From: Actinomadura hibisca NBRC 15177
Lineage (GTDB): Bacteria > Actinomycetota > Actinomycetes > Streptosporangiales > Streptosporangiaceae
Length of the DNA: 64,000 nt
Assembly: GCF_001552635.1 (NCBI RefSeq)
Contig: NZ_BCRO01000019.1
Location: 1 to 64,000 of the forward strand
Reading direction: 5' to 3'
Position numbers and translations under genes: made by a program. The notes below the pieces were generated by a model. The model worked only from the letters and a program-made list of their open reading frames with translations, searched no databases and was not told the DNA's origin. Below, piece after piece: positions 37,380 to 45,783 of the stretch; position 1 is the stretch's first letter, and each line of letters starts with the position of its first letter.

Positions 37380-38152
37380 ACCCGCTTGTACTGGCGGACC
37401 GCCAGGAAGCCGAACACCGCGATCAGCCCGACGCACCAGGCGAGGGCCTGCCAGACGGCCGGGAACACCGCGAACTGCGGCGGCCCGATGAACAGGCCCC
37501 GGCACGCGTCCACGATGATCGACACCGGGTTGACCTTGGCCCACGCCTGGAGCCAGCCCGGCATGGTCTGCACCGGCACGAACGCGTTGCTGGTGAAGGT
37601 GAGCGGGAACAACCACACCATCCCGGCGATGTTGGCGGTCTCGGCGTTGCGCACCGACAGCCCGATCCACGCGCCGATCGACCCGAACGCCAGCACCGTC
37701 AGGCCCAGCATGGCGATGCCGAACAGGCCGCCCCAGAAGCCGTTGGTGAAGCGGAAGCCCACCAGCAGCCCGACGCCGATCATCACGATCGCCACGAACA
37801 GGTTGCGCACCAGGTCCGAGCCCATGCGCCCGATCAGCACCGCCGAGCGCGCCATGGGCAACGAGCGGAACCGGTCGATCAGGCCCTTCTGGAGGTCGTC
37901 GGCGAGGCCGGTGGAGATGCCCGCGGTCGCGAACGTCATCGACTGCGCGAAGATCCCGACCATCATGTACTGCACGTAGTCGATGCCCGGCGGGGTGCGG
38001 ACCGCGCCGCCGAACACGTAGCGGAACAGCAGCACGAACATGATCGGCTGGATCAGCGAGAAGAAGAACAGCTCGGGGATGCGCGGGATCTGCCGCAGAT
38101 GCCGCTTGGTCATCTCCCAGCTGTCGGACAAGACATATTGGGCAGTGCTCAT
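37376..38152 (-). CDS. ABC-2 type drug exporter permease (DrrB-like)
   Basis: A 258-residue membrane protein with six transmembrane helices and the ABC-2 permease motif (NAETANIAGMVWLFPLTFTSNAFVP, near residues 155-180). N-terminal SDSWEMTKRHLRQIPRIPELFFFSLIQP is typical of DrrB partners. It exports a drug or lipid with the ATPase gene upstream (38282-39247). Two small coupled reading frames separate the two genes, and its ATG has GGAGG 9 nt upstream inside a 33-bp repeat. Confidence 0.88.
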   Translation of the reverse strand: MSTAQYVLSDSWEMTKRHLRQIPRIPELFFFSLIQPIMFVLLFRYVFGGAVRTPPGIDYVQYMMVGIFAQSMTFATAGISTGLADDLQKGLIDRFRSLPMARSAVLIGRMGSDLVRNLFVAIVMIGVGLLVGFRFTNGFWGGLFGIAMLGLTVLAFGSIGAWIGLSVRNAETANIAGMVWLFPLTFTSNAFVPVQTMPGWLQAWAKVNPVSIIVDACRGLFIGPPQFAVFPAVWQALAWCVGLIAVFGFLAVRQYKRV

Positions 38153-38179
38153 GGCCTCGCCTCCGCTCGGCGGCTCGCG
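38147..38179. repeat. 33-bp direct repeat, copy 1
   Basis: Identical to 38245-38277. It contains the ribosome-binding site and start region of the permease gene, read on the minus strand. Confidence 0.9.
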
Positions 38180-38250
38180 GCCGCCAGATGCGCCCTCTTC
38201 CCTCGTCGCAGGCTCCTCGGTCCAGAGGGCGCACGTCCGCTCGCGCTCAT
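38149..38250 (-). CDS. Small coupled leader ORF before the permease gene (33 aa)
   Basis: Starting at the ATG in the second 33-bp repeat (38250, GGAGG 9 nt upstream), a frame of 33 residues runs to a TGA that overlaps the permease ATG (ATGA, 38152-38149). It is basic, Ser/Ala/Arg-rich, ending in ASRRAEARP. It resembles a duplicated remnant of the gene start and may work only as translation coupling. Confidence 0.35.
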   Translation of the reverse strand: MSASGRAPSGPRSLRRGKRAHLAAASRRAEARP

Positions 38251-38277
38251 GGCCTCGCCTCCGCTCGGCGGCTCGCG
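38245..38277. repeat. 33-bp direct repeat, copy 2
   Basis: Identical to copy 1, 98 bp away, just after the ATPase stop codon. Confidence 0.9.
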
Positions 38278-38282
38278 CTCAT
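38247..38282 (-). CDS. 11-residue coupled leader ORF after the ATPase stop
   Basis: An ATG at 38282 overlaps the ATPase stop (TGATG). The frame reads MSASRRAEARP and stops in an ATGA overlap with the next small frame. The function, if any, is coupling of translation through the intergenic region. Confidence 0.25.
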   Translation of the reverse strand: MSASRRAEARP

Positions 38283-39247
38283 CAGTCCCGTTCCTCCTGC
38301 TCGTCCTCGGTGCGGCGGCCGGTGAGGGACAGGAACACCTCGTCCAGGGTCGGGCGGCGCAGGCCCAGGTCGTGGGCCTCGATCCCGGCGGCGTCCAGCG
38401 CGTTCACCACCGCGACCAGGCTGCGGGTGCCGCCCGCCACCGGCGCGGAGACCGTCAGCGTCTCCTGGTCGATCTCGGGGGTGGCGTCGGTGACCGCCAG
38501 CACCGCCGACGACGCCTTGGGGATCATCGCGGCCGAGCCCACCGTGAAGCTGATGCGCTCCCCGCCGACCTGCGCCTTGAGCCGGTCGGAGGTGCCCTGC
38601 GCGATCACCTCGCCGTGGTCGATGATGACGATCTCGTCGGCCAGCTCGTCGGCCTCCTCCAGGTACTGGGTGGTGAGCAGCAGCGTGGTGCCCTCGTGCA
38701 CCAGCTCGCGGATCACCTCCCACATGCCGAGGCGGCTGCGCGGGTCCAGGCCGGTGGTGGGCTCGTCCAGGAACAGGATGCGGGGCCGGATCACCAGCGC
38801 GGCGGCGAGGTCGAGGCGGCGGCGCATGCCGCCGGAGTAGGTCTTGGCGGGCCGGTCGGCGGCCTCGGTCAGCCGGAACCGGGCCAGCAGCTCGGCGGCG
38901 CGCTCGCGGGCCGCGCGGGCGGGCAGGTGGTACAGGCGGCCGAACATGTCGAGGTTCTCGCGGCCGGTGAGGTACTCGTCCACCGCCGCGTACTGGCCGG
39001 ACAGGCCGATGATCTTCCGGACGGCGTCCGGCTCGCGCGCCACGTCGTGCCCGCCCACCACGGCGCGGCCGCCGTCGGGTCTGAGCAGGGTGGTGAGCAT
39101 CCGGACGGTGGTGGTCTTGCCCGCGCCGTTCGGGCCGAGCACGCTCAGCACGGTGCCGGCCGGGACGGCGAGGTCCACCCCGTTGACGGCCTGGACCTTG
39201 CCGAACCGTTTCACCAGGCCCTCGGCGATGATCACATTGTCGGTCAC
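38282..39247 (-). CDS. ABC exporter ATPase (DrrA-like)
   Basis: A 321-residue ATPase with Walker A LGPNGAGKTT, signature YSGGMRRRLDLAAAL, and Walker B ILFLDEPTTGLDPRSR, plus the C-terminal DrrA-type extension ending in LRRPTLDEVFLSLTGRRTED. These ATPases drive daunorubicin/nodulation-type exporters together with an ABC-2 permease, encoded downstream. ATG 39247; a palindromic TGATCGGTCA and a TATGAT lie about 20-40 bp upstream, possibly a TetR-controlled promoter. Confidence 0.92.
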   Translation of the reverse strand: MTDNVIIAEGLVKRFGKVQAVNGVDLAVPAGTVLSVLGPNGAGKTTTVRMLTTLLRPDGGRAVVGGHDVAREPDAVRKIIGLSGQYAAVDEYLTGRENLDMFGRLYHLPARAARERAAELLARFRLTEAADRPAKTYSGGMRRRLDLAAALVIRPRILFLDEPTTGLDPRSRLGMWEVIRELVHEGTTLLLTTQYLEEADELADEIVIIDHGEVIAQGTSDRLKAQVGGERISFTVGSAAMIPKASSAVLAVTDATPEIDQETLTVSAPVAGGTRSLVAVVNALDAAGIEAHDLGLRRPTLDEVFLSLTGRRTEDEQEERD

Positions 39248-39320
39248 GCTGCGCCCCCTTGTCAGGCGACATCATAGAGTGACCGATCAACTCCGGAGCG
39301 GGTTCCCCCGGGAACGGGAA

Positions 39321-39347
39321 GACCGCGGGGCGCGCGGCCCCGCGGTC
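39321..39347 (-). terminator. Terminator of the M1 peptidase cluster
   Basis: GACCGCGGGGC (39321-39331) pairs perfectly with GCCCCGCGGTC (39337-39347), 14 nt past the stop of the last peptidase gene. Confidence 0.75.
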
Positions 39348-39361
39348 TCCGTCGATGTCCC

Positions 39362-40783
39362 CTACAGGCTGGGCTTGCCCGAGGTGTAGACCCACTTGGC
39401 GAACAGGGCGTCGAGCTGCTTGCCCGAACGCCGCTCGCAGAACTTGATGAAGTCGGCGGTGGAGGCGTTGCCGTACTTGTTGGCCTCCGGCCACGTCTTC
39501 ACGATCTTGAAGAACGCCTTGTCGCCGACCGCCTTGCGCAGCGCGTGCAGGGTCATCGCGCCCCGCTCGTACACGGTCGGGTGGAAGATGTTGTCGCGGC
39601 CCGGGTCGGCGGTCTTGGGCTGCCACAGGTCGTCGTCGGCCGGGGTGGCGTAGGTCTCGTCGAAGCTCTGCTGGACCGGCTTGCCGGTGTACTTCTCGAA
39701 GTACAACCACTCGGCGTAGGTGGCGAAGCCCTCGTTCAGCCAGATGTCGGCCCACTTCTCCGGCGTGACGCTGTCGCCGAACCACTGGTGGCCCAGCTCG
39801 TGCGCCAGCAGGTCGCCCCGCGGGATGGTGCCGGGGCGGCGGGTCAGGTCGTAGACCGGGCGGCCCTGGGTCTCCAGCGCGTAGCCCAGGCTCGCCTTCA
39901 CCGTGATGCCGCCGGTGGAGGAGAACGGGTAGCGGCCGAAGTAGCCCGCCAGGAAGTCCTGCACGTCGCCGGTCTGGGTGTTGAAGTCCTTGGCCAGCGC
40001 GGGCGGGGTCTTGAGCTGCTGGTCGGTGGCGGTGATGTTGGGGACGCCGCTCTTGGTCTTCCCGAAGATCACGTCGTACTTGCCGATCGCGATCATCGCC
40101 AGCTCGCTGGCCATCGGCTGGCGCATCTTCCAGCGCGAGGTCTCCAGCCCGCCCCTGGTCCACTTGCCCGCGAAGTCGCCGTTGGCCAGCGACGTGGTGC
40201 CCTTGGGCGTGGTCAGCGTGAAGCTGTAGGTCGCCTTGTCCTGCGGGGTGTCGTTGACCGGGTAGAGCGTGGCCGCGCCGATCGGCTGGTTGACGAAGAT
40301 CGCCCCGTCCGGGGTCGCGACCCAGCCGGACACGCCGAGCGCCGGGTCGTCCACCTTCTGCGGCACGCCCGAGTAGGCGACCTCGACGGTGAACGAGCGG
40401 TGCTTGGTCAGCCCGCGCGACGGGGTGATCTCCAGCTCCTGCGCGCCGGTGCGCTTGAAGGCGGCCTTCCGCCCGTCCACCTTCAGCGAGGAGATGGTCA
40501 GCGGGCCCAGGAAGTCGAGGTTGAAGCGCGACAGGTTCTGGGTGGCGCGGGCCTTGATGCCGGTGACGGCCCGCACGGCCTTGGTGGCCGGGTCGTACTT
40601 CAGGCCGATGTCGTAGTGCGCGACGTCGTAGCCGCCGTTGCCCATGTCGGGGAAGTAGGGGTCTCCCGCGCCGGGGGCGCCGGGGGTGTACCGGGCGGCG
40701 GCGCCCGCGGGCGCCGCCGTCACCAGGAGACCGGCCGTGACGCCGAGCGCCACGGCTGCCAGTGCTTTGGGGGTTCTGCTCAT
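39362..40783 (-). CDS. Secreted M1 family metallopeptidase (paralogue 1)
   Basis: A 473-residue peptidase with a signal peptide (MSRTPKALAAVALGVTAGLL, cleavage near AGA-A). After GDPYFPDMGNGGYD the M1 beta-sheet domain follows. The catalytic zinc site is HELGHQW with the distal Glu in NEGFATY. In place of the aminopeptidase GAMEN motif it has ALETQ (LGYALETQGRP). It is the last of four tandem relatives. The C-terminal ERAP-like domain is absent, so it is the short bacterial form. Likely it digests peptides outside the cell. ATG 40783. Confidence 0.9.
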   Translation of the reverse strand: MSRTPKALAAVALGVTAGLLVTAAPAGAAARYTPGAPGAGDPYFPDMGNGGYDVAHYDIGLKYDPATKAVRAVTGIKARATQNLSRFNLDFLGPLTISSLKVDGRKAAFKRTGAQELEITPSRGLTKHRSFTVEVAYSGVPQKVDDPALGVSGWVATPDGAIFVNQPIGAATLYPVNDTPQDKATYSFTLTTPKGTTSLANGDFAGKWTRGGLETSRWKMRQPMASELAMIAIGKYDVIFGKTKSGVPNITATDQQLKTPPALAKDFNTQTGDVQDFLAGYFGRYPFSSTGGITVKASLGYALETQGRPVYDLTRRPGTIPRGDLLAHELGHQWFGDSVTPEKWADIWLNEGFATYAEWLYFEKYTGKPVQQSFDETYATPADDDLWQPKTADPGRDNIFHPTVYERGAMTLHALRKAVGDKAFFKIVKTWPEANKYGNASTADFIKFCERRSGKQLDALFAKWVYTSGKPSL

Positions 40784-40873
40784 CGGCCCCGTCCTCGGAG
40801 TGGGTCTGTCTGCCCCCAGACTCGCGAGTGATCAACGGCGGTGCAAGCGCGATTCGGTATCGAAACGGCCGAT

Positions 40874-42316
40874 TCAGGACGGCTTCGGCGGCCAGACCGG
40901 CTTTCCGGGCGTGAAAAGCCACGTCTGGAAGAGGCCGTCCAGCCGCTTTCCGGAGACCTTCTCGGCGTGCGCGACGAAGTCGGCGGTGGTGGCGTTGCGG
41001 TGCCGGTGCGCCGCCGCCCACGTCTTGAGGATCTTGAAGAAGGCCGGGTCGCCGACGGTGGTGCGCAGCGCGTGCAGCGTCATCGCGCCGCGCGTGTAGA
41101 TCGCGAACGAGTCGAACAGCCCCTTGCGGCCCGGCGCGCCGGTGGGCCGCTGCCAGCCCTTGTTGTCGGCGGCCCGCTGGTAGGCGGCGGCGAAGCGCTG
41201 CGCGGTGCTGCTGCCGCCGGTGCGCTCGGCCCAGAGCCACTCGGCGTAGGTGGCGAAGCCCTCGTTCAGCCAGATGTCCTGCCAGCGCCGCAGGCTCACG
41301 CTGTCGCCGAACCACTGGTGCGCCAGTTCGTGCACCACCAGCGAGGTGTCGGCGCCGCTGGGGTAGGTCGGCCGGTTCTGGGTCTCCAGCGCGTACCCGA
41401 CGGCCACGTCGTCGATCACGCCGCCGGTGGAGGCGAACGGGAACGGCCCGAACATCCGCGCCAGCCCGTCGGTGACCTCGCCGGTGGTGCGCGGCAACCA
41501 GGCGGGGTCCTGCGGCGAGGTCGGGTCGACCGCGGTGATCATCCGGGTGCCGTGCGGGGTGCGGGTGTCGCGGACGGTGAACTTCCCGATCGCGAGCAGC
41601 GCGAGGTAGCTGGCCATCGGCTCGCCGGACTTCCAGCGGAAGACGGTGCCGTCGGCGGTGCTCGTGGTGCGGCCCGGCTCGCCGTTGGCGATCGCGTGCA
41701 GGCCCTTCGGCACCTCGATGGTGAAGGAGTGCGCGGCCTTGTCGGACGGGTGGTCGTTCAGCGGGTACCAGGTCGCCGAGCCCAGCGGTTGCGACAGGGT
41801 GTCCGCGCCGTCGGAGGTGTTGATCCAGCCGGTGCGGCCGAGGCCGGGGTCGTCGAGGGTGCCCGGGGTGCCCGAGTAGCGCACGGTCACGGTGAACGTG
41901 GCGCCCTTGGCGATGCCGTTGGCCGGGGTGACGATCAGTTCCTGGCCGTCGCGGCGGAACGCGGCGGCCTTGCCGTCCACGGTGACCGACTCGACGTTCA
42001 GGCCGACGAGGTCCAGGTTGAAGCGGGACAGGTTCTGCGTCGCGGCGGCGGTGATGGCGGCGCGGCTCTCGATGTGCGGCCCGCCGGGGAGGTAGCGCAG
42101 CGAGATGTCGTACTTGCGGGCGTCGTAGCCGCCGTTGCCCGCCTTGGGGAAGTACGGGTCGCCCGCGCCGTCGGCGCCCGGCGTGAACGCCGGGGCGGTG
42201 TTCGCCGGGCCGGTGGGAAGGGGACGCTCGGCGGCGGTCGCGGCGACCCCGGAGGCCCCGGCCAGCGCCGGGAGCAGGAGCGCCGCGGCCGTCCGCCGCG
42301 CGCGGAGTGTGATCAC
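40874..42316 (-). CDS. Secreted M1 family metallopeptidase (paralogue 2)
   Basis: A 480-residue relative of the neighbouring peptidases. A signal peptide (LRARRTAAALLLPALAGASG) is followed by GDPYFPKAGNGGYD, VGYALETQNRP at the GAMEN position, HELAHQW and NEGFATY. GTG 42316 overlaps the stop of paralogue 3 (TGGTGA), so the two are translationally coupled. Zinc ligands and catalytic Glu are intact, implying an active enzyme. Confidence 0.9.
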   Translation of the reverse strand: MITLRARRTAAALLLPALAGASGVAATAAERPLPTGPANTAPAFTPGADGAGDPYFPKAGNGGYDARKYDISLRYLPGGPHIESRAAITAAATQNLSRFNLDLVGLNVESVTVDGKAAAFRRDGQELIVTPANGIAKGATFTVTVRYSGTPGTLDDPGLGRTGWINTSDGADTLSQPLGSATWYPLNDHPSDKAAHSFTIEVPKGLHAIANGEPGRTTSTADGTVFRWKSGEPMASYLALLAIGKFTVRDTRTPHGTRMITAVDPTSPQDPAWLPRTTGEVTDGLARMFGPFPFASTGGVIDDVAVGYALETQNRPTYPSGADTSLVVHELAHQWFGDSVSLRRWQDIWLNEGFATYAEWLWAERTGGSSTAQRFAAAYQRAADNKGWQRPTGAPGRKGLFDSFAIYTRGAMTLHALRTTVGDPAFFKILKTWAAAHRHRNATTADFVAHAEKVSGKRLDGLFQTWLFTPGKPVWPPKPS

Positions 42317-44028
42317 CACTTCTTGGGCTTGCCCTTCTTGTACAGCCACGCGTCGAACAGCCGGTCGAGCTGCTTGCCGGAGGTCTTCTCGGCGTGCGCG
42401 ACGAAGTCGGCGGTGGTCGCGTTGCGGCCCTTGCGGCCGCTCGCCCACGTCTTGAGGATGGTGAAGAACTTCTTGTCGCCGACGCGCTGGCGCAGCGCCT
42501 GGAGCGTCATCGCCCCCCGGATGTAGACCGAGAAGCCGAACAGCTCCTTGGCCCCCGGGCGGCCCGGCGGCGGGGTGAAGATCGGGGAGTCGGCGGGCTG
42601 CTTGTAGTAGCGGTTGAAGATCTTCTTGGCGGTGTCCTTCTTGCCGCGCTCGGCCCAGAGCCACTCGGCGTAGGTGGCGAAGCCCTCGTTCAGCCAGATG
42701 TCCGGCCAGGTGCGCACGCTGACGCTGTTGCCGAACCACTGGTGCGCCAGCTCGTGCACCACGAAGTCGTCGTCGGGGGCGAACCCGGCGTAGACGGGGC
42801 GCTCCTGCGTCTCCAGCGCGTAGTCGAGCCGGGGGTCGTCCACGATGCCGCCCGCGGTCGCGAACGGGTACGCGCCGAAGGTCTTGGCCTCCCATTTCAG
42901 CGCCGTGATCGTGGTGGAGTGCAGGCGTTTGGCCGCGCTCTTGAACTGCGGGTCCACCGCCGTGATCACCGGGATGCTCCCGGCCTTGCCGCGCTTCACC
43001 TGGAACTTGCCGATGGCCACCATCGCCAGGTAGCTGGCCATCGGGGACTTCTCGGCCCAGTGGTAGGTGGTCGTGGCGCCCTTGGCCTCGGTGCGGCCGG
43101 GCGTGCCGTTGGCCAGGACCTGGAGGTTCTTGGGGACGGTGACACGGTAGGCGTAGGTGGCCTTGTCGCTGGGGTGGTCGTTGACCGGCAGCCAGGTGGG
43201 CGCGCCGTCGGGCTCGGCGACGACGAGCGCGCCGTCCTTGGAAGGCACCCAGCCGTAGGTGCCGAGGCCGCCGCTGCGGATGGGGCCGGGGCGGCCCGCG
43301 TAGCGGACCAGGACGGTGAAGGGCGCGCCGGAGGCCATCACCGGGACGGCGGGGGTGACGGTCAGCTCCTGGCCCTTGCGGACGTGGGTGGCGGGCGCGC
43401 CGTTCACCGTCACCTGGGTGATCTTGGGGCCGCGGAAGTCGAGGTTGAAGCGCGACAGGTCCTGCTTGGCCCTGGCGGTGATCCGCACGCTGGCGGTGAC
43501 GTCGCCGTTGGCGCTGTAGGTGAGGTCGACGTCGTAGTGCTGCGCGTCGTAGCCGCCGTTGCCCGCCGACTTGAAGTAGGGGTCGCCGAGGCCGGGCGCG
43601 CCGGGCGTGGCGGCGGCGACGTTCGGGGCCGCTTGCAGGGCGAGTGCGGTGGAGGGGCTGGGCGAGGGGGCGGGGGAGGCGCAGCCGTCCAGGGCGGTCG
43701 AGGCGCCGGGGGGAGTGTCGGCGGTGGTCTGCCGGTTCGGGGCCGGAGCGGGCAGGTCGGGCGGCGGGACGGCCAGGCGGCGGTAGGCGTGCCGTTCGGC
43801 GGGGGTGCTGGCTGGCGGGGCGGCTGCCTCGGACGCGGGGGCCGGAGCGGCTGCTTCGGACTCGGGGGTCGGGACGGGCGACGGTTCCGGGCAGGCGTCG
43901 GACGCGCCCGTACGCGCCTTCGGGGCGACCGCCCCGTCCGGCGGACCGGCGGCCGCCGCGCCGTGCACCGACACCAGCAGGGCCGCGGCGGTCGCCACGG
44001 CGGTCACGCGTCCATGAGGCCCGTTCAT
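42313..44028 (-). CDS. Secreted M1 family metallopeptidase (paralogue 3)
   Basis: A 571-residue relative with a long Pro/Ala/Ser/Thr-rich segment of about 100 residues between signal peptide and the catalytic domain, which begins after GDPYFKSAGNGGYD. The active site is LDYALETQERP, then HELAHQWFGNSV and NEGFATY. The added segment may span or attach to the cell wall. ATG 44028 follows GGGGCGG. It is coupled by overlap to paralogue 2 downstream. Confidence 0.9.
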   Translation of the reverse strand: MNGPHGRVTAVATAAALLVSVHGAAAAGPPDGAVAPKARTGASDACPEPSPVPTPESEAAAPAPASEAAAPPASTPAERHAYRRLAVPPPDLPAPAPNRQTTADTPPGASTALDGCASPAPSPSPSTALALQAAPNVAAATPGAPGLGDPYFKSAGNGGYDAQHYDVDLTYSANGDVTASVRITARAKQDLSRFNLDFRGPKITQVTVNGAPATHVRKGQELTVTPAVPVMASGAPFTVLVRYAGRPGPIRSGGLGTYGWVPSKDGALVVAEPDGAPTWLPVNDHPSDKATYAYRVTVPKNLQVLANGTPGRTEAKGATTTYHWAEKSPMASYLAMVAIGKFQVKRGKAGSIPVITAVDPQFKSAAKRLHSTTITALKWEAKTFGAYPFATAGGIVDDPRLDYALETQERPVYAGFAPDDDFVVHELAHQWFGNSVSVRTWPDIWLNEGFATYAEWLWAERGKKDTAKKIFNRYYKQPADSPIFTPPPGRPGAKELFGFSVYIRGAMTLQALRQRVGDKKFFTILKTWASGRKGRNATTADFVAHAEKTSGKQLDRLFDAWLYKKGKPKKW

Positions 44029-44120
44029 CCGCCCCACCATGGACGGCGGGCGGGGCGGCGGCGCGCCGACTTGCCGGGTCTTTTCCGAACCCTTGCCGAG
44101 CCTTCGCCGCCGCCGGAACG

Positions 44121-45725
44121 TCAGAGGCGCGGGCGGCCCTTCTCGAACAGCCACGCCTGGAACAGGTCGCCGAGCTTCTCGCCCGACACGCGCTCGGCCA
44201 CCGCGATGAACTGCGGCGTCGTGCCGGTGCCGTGGCGGCGCTCCTTGGCCCACGTCTTCAGGATCGCGAAGAAGTCGGCGTCGCCTACCTTCTTGCGCAG
44301 CGCGTGCAGGGTCATGCCGCCGCGCTCGTACACCGAGCGGCCGAACATCTCCGCCTGGCCGGGCGCGCCGGTCGGCACGTCCCACAACTCGCGGTTGCCG
44401 GAGTTCATGTACAACGAGTCGAACTGCTGCTGCACCGACTGGCCGCCTGTGCGCTCGGCCCACATCCACTCGGCGTAGGTGGCGAAGCCCTCGTTCAGCC
44501 AGATGTCCTGCCAGCGGCTCACGCTGACGCTGTCGCCGAACCACTGGTGGGCCAGCTCGTGCGCGACGATCGTCTCGTCGGCGCCGAAGGCCCCGTAGAC
44601 CGGGCGGTTCTGGGTCTCCAGTGCGAAGTTCACCGCGGCGTTGTCCACGATGCCGCCGGTGGAGGAGAACGGGAACGGGCCGAACCACTTGGCGAGCTGG
44701 TCGGTGACCTCGGCGTTCTTGGCCTGGAAGGCGTCGGCCCGCGTGCCGGGGACCGACGGGTCGACCGCCGAGATGTTCAGCACGCCGCCGGGGGTGCGGC
44801 CCGAGCGCACGTCGAAGCGGCCGACGGTGACGGTGGCGAGGTAGGTGGCCATCGGCTCCTTCACCCGCCAGGTGGTCGGGGCCGCGCGGTGCTGGGCGGC
44901 ATGCTGGTGGGCGGCTGGGACGATGTCGGGTTCACCCGGTTCGTTGGGTTCGCCGCCGGGTGCCTCGCCGCCGGGCGCGCCGGGCGTCTCGGTCCCGCCG
45001 CCGCCCGGGGGCCGCGCCGGGGCCACGTTCCCGATCGGCTGCGTGGGCTCGCCGTTGGCGATGGCGGTCAGGCCGTCGGGCACGGTGATCTCGAAGTCGA
45101 AGGTGGCCTTGTCGCTGGGGTGGTCGTTGCTCGGGAACCAGGTGTGCGCGCCGCTGGGCTGGCAGGCCACGAACACGCCGTCGGCGGTGCGGATCCACCC
45201 GTACTTGCCGAGGGTGCCCTGGTCGAGGGGGCGGGGCGTGCCCGAGTAGCGCACGGTGGTGGTGAAGGTCGCGCCCTGCTCCAGCGGCTTGGCCGGGACG
45301 ACGGTCAGCTCGGCGTCGCGGTGCTCGTTGCGGGCGGCGGCGCCGTCGACCTTCACCTCCGCGACCTTGAGGCCGGTCAGGTCGAGGTTGAAGCGCTCCA
45401 GCCGCCCGGTGGCCTTGGCGGTGATCTCGGCGGTGCCGTCCAGCTCGACGTCGCGGCCGGGGTTGATCGCCAGCTTCAGCTTGTAGTGCTGGACGTCGTA
45501 GCCGCCGTTGCCGTCGCCGGGCACGTAGGGGTCACCGGCGCTGGCGGGCCCGGCCGAGCCGGACGGCGCGGGCGGCTCGGACCCGGCGGGCGCGGTGGCC
45601 TGGCCGCCGCTGCTCCGCGAGACGTCGCAGGCGGTCAGCGAACCGGCGAGGGCGAGCGCGGCGAGCCCCGCGGCGCCCCGGCGGAGACGGCGGGCGGGAC
45701 GGGGGGACACTCCGGCCATATGCAC
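44121..45725 (-). CDS. M1 family metallopeptidase, lipoprotein (paralogue 4)
   Basis: A 534-residue relative with a lipobox (ALAGSLTAC), so anchored to the membrane. It has GDPYVPGDGNGGYD, VNFALETQNRP, HELAHQW and NEGFATY. It differs by an insert of about 50 residues, Gly/Pro/Glu-rich and His-containing (around residues 226-275), inside the beta domain. It is the first gene of the four and the likely head of their transcript. ATG 45725; an in-frame ATG at 45719 is an alternative. Confidence 0.9.
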   Translation of the reverse strand: MHMAGVSPRPARRLRRGAAGLAALALAGSLTACDVSRSSGGQATAPAGSEPPAPSGSAGPASAGDPYVPGDGNGGYDVQHYKLKLAINPGRDVELDGTAEITAKATGRLERFNLDLTGLKVAEVKVDGAAARNEHRDAELTVVPAKPLEQGATFTTTVRYSGTPRPLDQGTLGKYGWIRTADGVFVACQPSGAHTWFPSNDHPSDKATFDFEITVPDGLTAIANGEPTQPIGNVAPARPPGGGGTETPGAPGGEAPGGEPNEPGEPDIVPAAHQHAAQHRAAPTTWRVKEPMATYLATVTVGRFDVRSGRTPGGVLNISAVDPSVPGTRADAFQAKNAEVTDQLAKWFGPFPFSSTGGIVDNAAVNFALETQNRPVYGAFGADETIVAHELAHQWFGDSVSVSRWQDIWLNEGFATYAEWMWAERTGGQSVQQQFDSLYMNSGNRELWDVPTGAPGQAEMFGRSVYERGGMTLHALRKKVGDADFFAILKTWAKERRHGTGTTPQFIAVAERVSGEKLGDLFQAWLFEKGRPRL

Positions 45726-45783
45726 GTTGCCCAGCCTGCCTGCGAAAGGGCGGGCTGGGCAACTCGCGGCGCCCGGAATGTGG

